DNA from: Cyclobacteriaceae bacterium
GTDB lineage: Bacteria > Bacteroidota > Bacteroidia > Cytophagales > Cyclobacteriaceae
NCBI GenBank assembly: GCA_016787755.1
Contig: JAEUUA010000023.1
Coordinates: 1-64,000, forward strand
Direction of reading: 5' to 3'
Length of the DNA: 64,000 nucleotides
Made by a program: the position numbers and the translations under genes. Under the pieces are notes generated by a model that searched no databases, was not told where the DNA came from, and saw nothing but the letters and a program-made list of their open reading frames with translations. Positions 62,131-64,000 of this stretch are shown here, piece after piece. The first letter of the stretch is position 1; each line of letters begins with the position of its first letter.

Positions 62131-63397
62131 TCACGTCAAAGCCTGTATACGGCACCAATACGTTTGGAATTTTAATACCTTCTTTGGTTTGATTGTTTTC
62201 TAAAATAGATGCCACAATCCGCGGAAGCGCTAACGCACTGCCATTGAGTGTGTGCAATAACTGCATCTTACCTTCTTTGTTTTTATACCGCAACTTTAAT
62301 CGGTTTGCCTGAAAGGTTTCAAAGTTACTGACTGAACTTACTTCCAGCCAACGCTGCTGAGCCGCAGAAAATACTTCCATATCGTACGTGATGGCAGCGT
62401 TAAAGCCCATATCACCACCACACAATAAGAGTTTGCGATAGGGTAATTCAAGTTTTTCCAATAGACTCTGCACATGCAAACTCATCTCATCTAAAATACG
62501 ATAAGAATCTTCGGGCTTACTGATCTGCACAATTTCCACCTTATCAAATTGATGCAAACGGTTAAGTCCCCGCACATGCGCACCCCAACTTCCTGCCTCT
62601 CTGCGAAAGCAAGGTGTGTAGCCCGCATTTTTAACCGGCAGCTCTTCTTCTGCAAGAATTACATCTCGATACAAATTGGTGATTGGAACTTCAGCAGTTG
62701 GGATCAAATACAATCCATCTTCGTTCACAAAATACATTTGACCTTCCTTGTCGGGAAGCTGGCCGGTTCCATACCCACTTGCCTCATTTACTACAATAGG
62801 CGGTTGTATTTCTTTATAGCCTGCTTTATCCGCCTCATTTAAAAAGAAGTTAATTAAAGCACGTTGCAACCGGGCACCCTTTCCTTTATAGACAGGAAAA
62901 CCAGCTCCCGCAATCTTAACCCCCAAGTCAAAATCGATGATGTCGTATTTTTTGATCAAGTCCCAATGCGGCAAAGCCCCTTCAAAAAGTTCGGGTACTT
63001 TACCATGTTCATGCACAGTAACATTGTCTTCAGCACTTTTGCCTGCAGGAACCATAACTGCCGGTACATTCGGGATTTTATATAGAATTTCTTGCTGCTT
63101 TTTCTCCAAATCATGAAGGCTTTCATCCAACGCCTTTACTTTGTCTTTATCCTGAGCAATGGCAGCGCGCAGAATAGTTGCTTCTTCTGCCTTGCCCGAC
63201 TTCATCAACTCCCCTATTTTCTTTGAGTCGGCATTTGAACTGGCCTTCAGACTATCCAGCGTATTTTGTGTTTCTCTGCGGAGTTTGTCAATTTCAATCA
63301 CCTCTTGCACAAGCGCAACTGCGTCTTTAAAGTTTCTTTTCTTTAAACCTACTATGACAACGTCCGTCTGCTCCCGCAGTACTTGTAGTGTTAACAT
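62123..63397 (-). CDS. serS: Seryl-tRNA synthetase
   Basis: 424 residues, full length. An N-terminal long coiled-coil arm (about 30-100) grips the tRNA-Ser long arm. Class II motif 2 is PCFRREAGSWG and motif 3 is NGSALALPRIVASILENNQ; the serine-binding TAEVPITN is also present. Essential. It converges on the TspO-like gene with an 8-bp overlap. Confidence 0.97.
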   Translation of the reverse strand: MLTLQVLREQTDVVIVGLKKRNFKDAVALVQEVIEIDKLRRETQNTLDSLKASSNADSKKIGELMKSGKAEEATILRAAIAQDKDKVKALDESLHDLEKKQQEILYKIPNVPAVMVPAGKSAEDNVTVHEHGKVPELFEGALPHWDLIKKYDIIDFDLGVKIAGAGFPVYKGKGARLQRALINFFLNEADKAGYKEIQPPIVVNEASGYGTGQLPDKEGQMYFVNEDGLYLIPTAEVPITNLYRDVILAEEELPVKNAGYTPCFRREAGSWGAHVRGLNRLHQFDKVEIVQISKPEDSYRILDEMSLHVQSLLEKLELPYRKLLLCGGDMGFNAAITYDMEVFSAAQQRWLEVSSVSNFETFQANRLKLRYKNKEGKMQLLHTLNGSALALPRIVASILENNQTKEGIKIPNVLVPYTGFDVIS

Positions 63398-63469
63398 GCT
63401 TTAAACTATTAAAGGGGCGAAATTAGGCAATAATTGTTTCTTGCGATTTGATAATATTCAATTTTGAAG

Positions 63470-63477
63470 TATACTTG
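63470..63477 (+). promoter_or_regulatory. Possible -7 element upstream of rho
   Basis: TATACTTG, one mismatch from TAnnTTTG. It would leave an unusually long 5' leader of about 155 bases before rho. No other good element is visible nearer the start. Confidence 0.3.
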
Positions 63478-63635
63478 CACTGTCATCGATGCCTCCTCAG
63501 GCTCTCACGATATAAAATTCTTGTACTTTTCGATCTCTTTTCTAACTACTTGACTAATGTTTCTTGAGGCTGTCTCGCAGCTGGTATATTCTATAAAATT
63601 TCTATCTGATTATTAATCTTTTTTTAAACTCACAT

Positions 63636-64000
63636 GCATACAATTGATGACCTGAATCTCAGGCTACTTTCTGAATTAAAAGAAATTGCAGAAGCTATGG
63701 GCGTAAAGAACGCAAAGAAGCTTGCCAAGCAGGATTTGATCTACAAAATTCTTGATCAACAAGCCGTAGCTAAGGAATCAACTCCCCCCAAAGGAGTCCC
63801 AGCCGAAAATTCCGAACGAAAAATGCGCCCCCGCAGACGCGAAAATGTTGCCCCCGAAGCGACTCCTAAACCTATTGAAAAAGAACTTGAGCTTTCCAGC
63901 GATGAAATTTTGGAGAGCATCGACAACATTGAAATTGATCAAAGCGTAACACGTTTTGATGATACCGAGCCGGTGGTTCAAACTGAAACTCCACGCAAAG
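63636..64000 (+). CDS. rho: Transcription termination factor Rho, N-terminal part (3' end outside window)
   Basis: 121 codons to the window edge. The start reads MHTIDDLNLRLLSELKEIAEAMG, then KNAKKLAKQDLIYKILDQQA, the Rho N-terminal helical domain. It continues into a charged, disordered stretch (MRPRRRENVAPEATPKP...) typical of the long insert in Bacteroidota Rho. The RNA-binding and ATPase domains lie beyond the window. Divergent from serS. Confidence 0.85.

Overview
This 64-kb window looks like a chromosomal segment of a Bacteroidota bacterium, most likely of the Cytophagales type. The grounds are moderate-to-low GC by eye, many promoters of the Bacteroidota form (-7 element TAnnTTTG), frequent GTG and TTG starts, a PorW/SprE-type lipoprotein of the type IX secretion system (gliding/secretion), DUF1573, DUF2520 and DUF1080 proteins, bactofilin, and an F-type ATP synthase operon without atpD/atpC. 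Most of the window is housekeeping or cell-envelope gene content; I see no prophage, transposase, CRISPR array, rRNA or intact tRNA.

Layout. 1-300: the 3' end of a GIY-YIG endonuclease gene abutting the 3' remnant of a tRNA and a strong terminator. 380-4756: AsmA-like envelope protein, mazG, a small Cys-rich membrane protein, and a decayed hicAB toxin-antitoxin locus (hicA frameshifted twice, hicB intact, palindromic operator kept). 4883-12849: glmM-like phosphohexomutase, cysteine desulfurase, DUF2520 protein, secreted DUF1080 and DUF1573 proteins, a histidine kinase/response regulator pair and a TlpA-like thioredoxin. 12951-18137: MoxR ATPase plus three consecutive SurA/parvulin-type periplasmic folding factors. 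18529-21400: a complete partner-switching module (anti-sigma-type kinase, STAS antagonist, membrane GAF-SpoIIE phosphatase) with no sigma factor beside it. 21479-24596: guaB, rlpA and a TauE/SafE permease.

24726-30338: a TetR-controlled ABC exporter/HlyD/TolC operon whose ABC nucleotide-binding domain has lost its catalytic motifs. 30335-45078: a mixed accessory stretch with a secreted amine oxidase, NadR-like kinase, MFS transporter, DUF4386 protein, M23 peptidase, Tat-exported PLP enzyme, penicillin-acylase-like lipoprotein, VTT membrane protein, GNAT, PAS histidine kinase, lipoprotein DJ-1/PfpI protein, and a coupled UbiA-like/methyltransferase pair. 45131-52233: the atpB-E-F-H-A-G operon with atpZ and an extra four-helix membrane gene, then bactofilin and an M23 peptidase. 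52323-63397: porW/sprE overlapping a class A penicillin-binding protein, uvrC, a prolyl oligopeptidase, a TspO-like protein and serS. 63636-end: the start of rho.

The most unusual signals are the degenerate exporter ATPase, the hicAB remnant with its 24-bp perfect palindrome, the GIY-YIG/tRNA-remnant cassette, and a set of intergenic dyads built from short repeated words, one of which extends into the end of uvrC. All calls are by reading alone; no database search or folding program was run.
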